Source: Caldifarciminota bacterium (lineage in GTDB: Bacteria > Hydrothermota > UBA3072 > WFRC01). From it: a DNA stretch of 6,633 nt. This document shows positions 5,593 through 6,633 of this stretch, piece after piece. The stretch is from positions 1 to 6,633 of the forward strand of contig WFRC01000189.1 in assembly GCA_015486685.1 (NCBI GenBank), written 5' to 3'. The first letter of the stretch is position 1. The number at the start of each line of letters is the position of its first letter. The notes beneath the pieces are model-generated. The model saw nothing but the letters and a program-made list of their open reading frames with translations. It made no database searches and was not told the DNA's origin. The translations under genes were made by a program, and so were the position numbers.

Positions 5593-6633
5593 TCAAGTAT
5601 TTTTTTCGTTTTTTTTGAAAAAATTTCTCCATTTTGCCAGTCTCTCTCTTACCTTTTTTTCATATCCCCTGTCTGTAGGGTGATAATAATGCCTTTTTTT
5701 TAATCCCTCAGGGAAATAGTCCTCAAGAATAAATGCATCAGGATAATTGTGTGGATATTTATATTCCTTCCCGTATCCCATTTTTTTCATTAGAGGTGTT
5801 GGGGCATTTCTGAGATGAAGAGGAATGGGATAAGGCGGTTCTGATATTACTACCTCTTTTGCCTTTCCATAGGCAGTATATAAACTATTGCTTTTAGGCG
5901 CCTGTGCAAGGTAGACAACGGTTTCTGCCAGTGCGAGGTCTGCCTCAGGCATACCAACAAAATGGACTGATTCTTTTGCTGATATAGCCATTGTTAATGC
6001 AAATGGGTCAGCCATGCCCACATCCTCCGTTGCAATCCTTACAAGCCTTCTCGCAATATAAAGTGGGTCTTCACCACCCTTTAACATTCGGGCGAGATAA
6101 TATAAGGCGGCATCAGGGTTGCTTCCGCGTATGGATTTATGTAGTGCAGATATAAGATTATAATGCTCTTCGGCAGATTTATCATAGGGAAGCAGTTTTT
6201 GAGTAATGTCCGAAACCAATATTTTGTCAATAAGGATTTCCTTCTCGGGCTTTGATTTAACAGATATATCAATTGTGTCCAGGACACATCTTGCATCACC
6301 ATTGCAGATGATGTAAATCTCGTCAAGCACACCTCGTTCAAAAGTTATATTGTAATTTTTCAAAATTTCATCTATTTTTAATGCCCTCTCCACAATTTTA
6401 TCAAGGCTCTTTTTATCAAGCGGATGCAGAACAAATACCTTTAATCTTGAGAGGAGGGGAGGGTTTATTTCAAAAGATGGGTTTTCTGTCGTTGCTCCAA
6501 TTAAAGTAATAATACCCTTTTCAAGATAGGGTAAAAATGCATCCTGTTGGGATTTATTAAACCTATGAAGTTCATCAATAAATAGGATGGTGCCTCTGCC
6601 TTCTTCTAATAATCTTTTCTTTGCCTTTTCTAC
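5593..6633 (-). CDS. rarA: RarA/MgsA-type replication-associated recombination AAA+ ATPase, 3' part (partial)
   Basis: The reading frame is open from the right edge and ends at TGA (5595-5593), giving 346 residues. RarA (Mgs1/WRNIP1 family) is a cytoplasmic clamp-loader-like ATPase acting at stalled replication forks. Visible in order: Walker B ILFIDELH (residues 16-23 of the fragment), RFNKSQQDAFLPYLE just after it, sensor 1 LIGATTENPSF (44-54), and the LLSR arginine-finger segment (R63). The C-terminal MgsA helical/tetramerisation region follows, with the typical SIRGSNPDAALYYLARML and IATEDVGMADP stretches. Family members are roughly 430-450 residues, so about 90 N-terminal residues with Walker A lie outside the window. 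A GTG at 6393 could be mistaken for a start, but it is only Val81 of the continuous frame, with Walker B and sensor 1 upstream of it. The protein ends in a Lys/Asn-rich tail. Identification is secure. Confidence 0.96.
   Translation of the reverse strand, partial: VEKAKKRLLEEGRGTILFIDELHRFNKSQQDAFLPYLEKGIITLIGATTENPSFEINPPLLSRLKVFVLHPLDKKSLDKIVERALKIDEILKNYNITFERGVLDEIYIICNGDARCVLDTIDISVKSKPEKEILIDKILVSDITQKLLPYDKSAEEHYNLISALHKSIRGSNPDAALYYLARMLKGGEDPLYIARRLVRIATEDVGMADPFALTMAISAKESVHFVGMPEADLALAETVVYLAQAPKSNSLYTAYGKAKEVVISEPPYPIPLHLRNAPTPLMKKMGYGKEYKYPHNYPDAFILEDYFPEGLKKRHYYHPTDRGYEKKVRERLAKWRNFFKKNEKNT

Noticed and set aside
5563..5600. Possible promoter (TTGAAA-like and TATA-like boxes) between rarA and the DUF1844 gene.
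   Set aside because: The -10-like element would fall almost on the start codon and the spacing does not fit well. AT-rich sequence gives such matches by chance.
5593..6393. rarA starting at GTG 6393 as a short 266-residue protein.
   Set aside because: The same frame continues upstream to the window edge and encodes Walker B, sensor 1 and the arginine finger, so this GTG is an internal valine codon.

Overview
The window is a tightly packed bacterial gene block of eight genes, all read on the minus strand (from base 6633 down to base 1). It is AT-rich, with overlapping or abutting genes and only one untranslated gap (about 30 bases at 5563-5592). A bacterial-type RarA, a DUF1844 protein, an exported LysM protein and a four-cysteine family-4 uracil-DNA glycosylase suggest a bacterium, possibly from a deep-branching or poorly cultivated lineage. 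The sequence alone does not let me name the phylum. No tRNA, rRNA, mobile element, CRISPR array, riboswitch or convincing terminator was found.

In transcription order: (1) the 3' part of rarA, a replication-fork AAA+ ATPase, which runs in from beyond the right edge without its Walker A region; (2) a small DUF1844 protein; (3) an exported LysM protein with a Thr/Pro/Glu-rich linker and what looks like a duplicated C-terminal beta module; (4) panB, the first committed step of pantothenate synthesis, starting at TTG; (5) a 184-residue protein resembling a shortened, degenerate electron-transfer-flavoprotein beta subunit, with no alpha partner in view; (6) folC, folylpolyglutamate/dihydrofolate synthase; (7) a family-4 Fe-S uracil-DNA glycosylase with an extra C-terminal domain carrying four more cysteines; (8) the 5' part of a probably exported protein of unknown function, open to the left edge.

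From the DUF1844 gene onward, every junction overlaps or has zero spacing, so these genes are probably one translationally coupled operon or operon segment. PanB uses 5,10-methylene-tetrahydrofolate and FolC makes the polyglutamylated folates that serve such enzymes, so panB and folC form a plausible one-carbon/cofactor pair. RarA and the uracil-DNA glycosylase are genome-maintenance genes. The parts most worth a second look are the ETF-beta-like protein between panB and folC, the cysteine-bearing tail of the glycosylase, and the unknown exported protein at the left edge.
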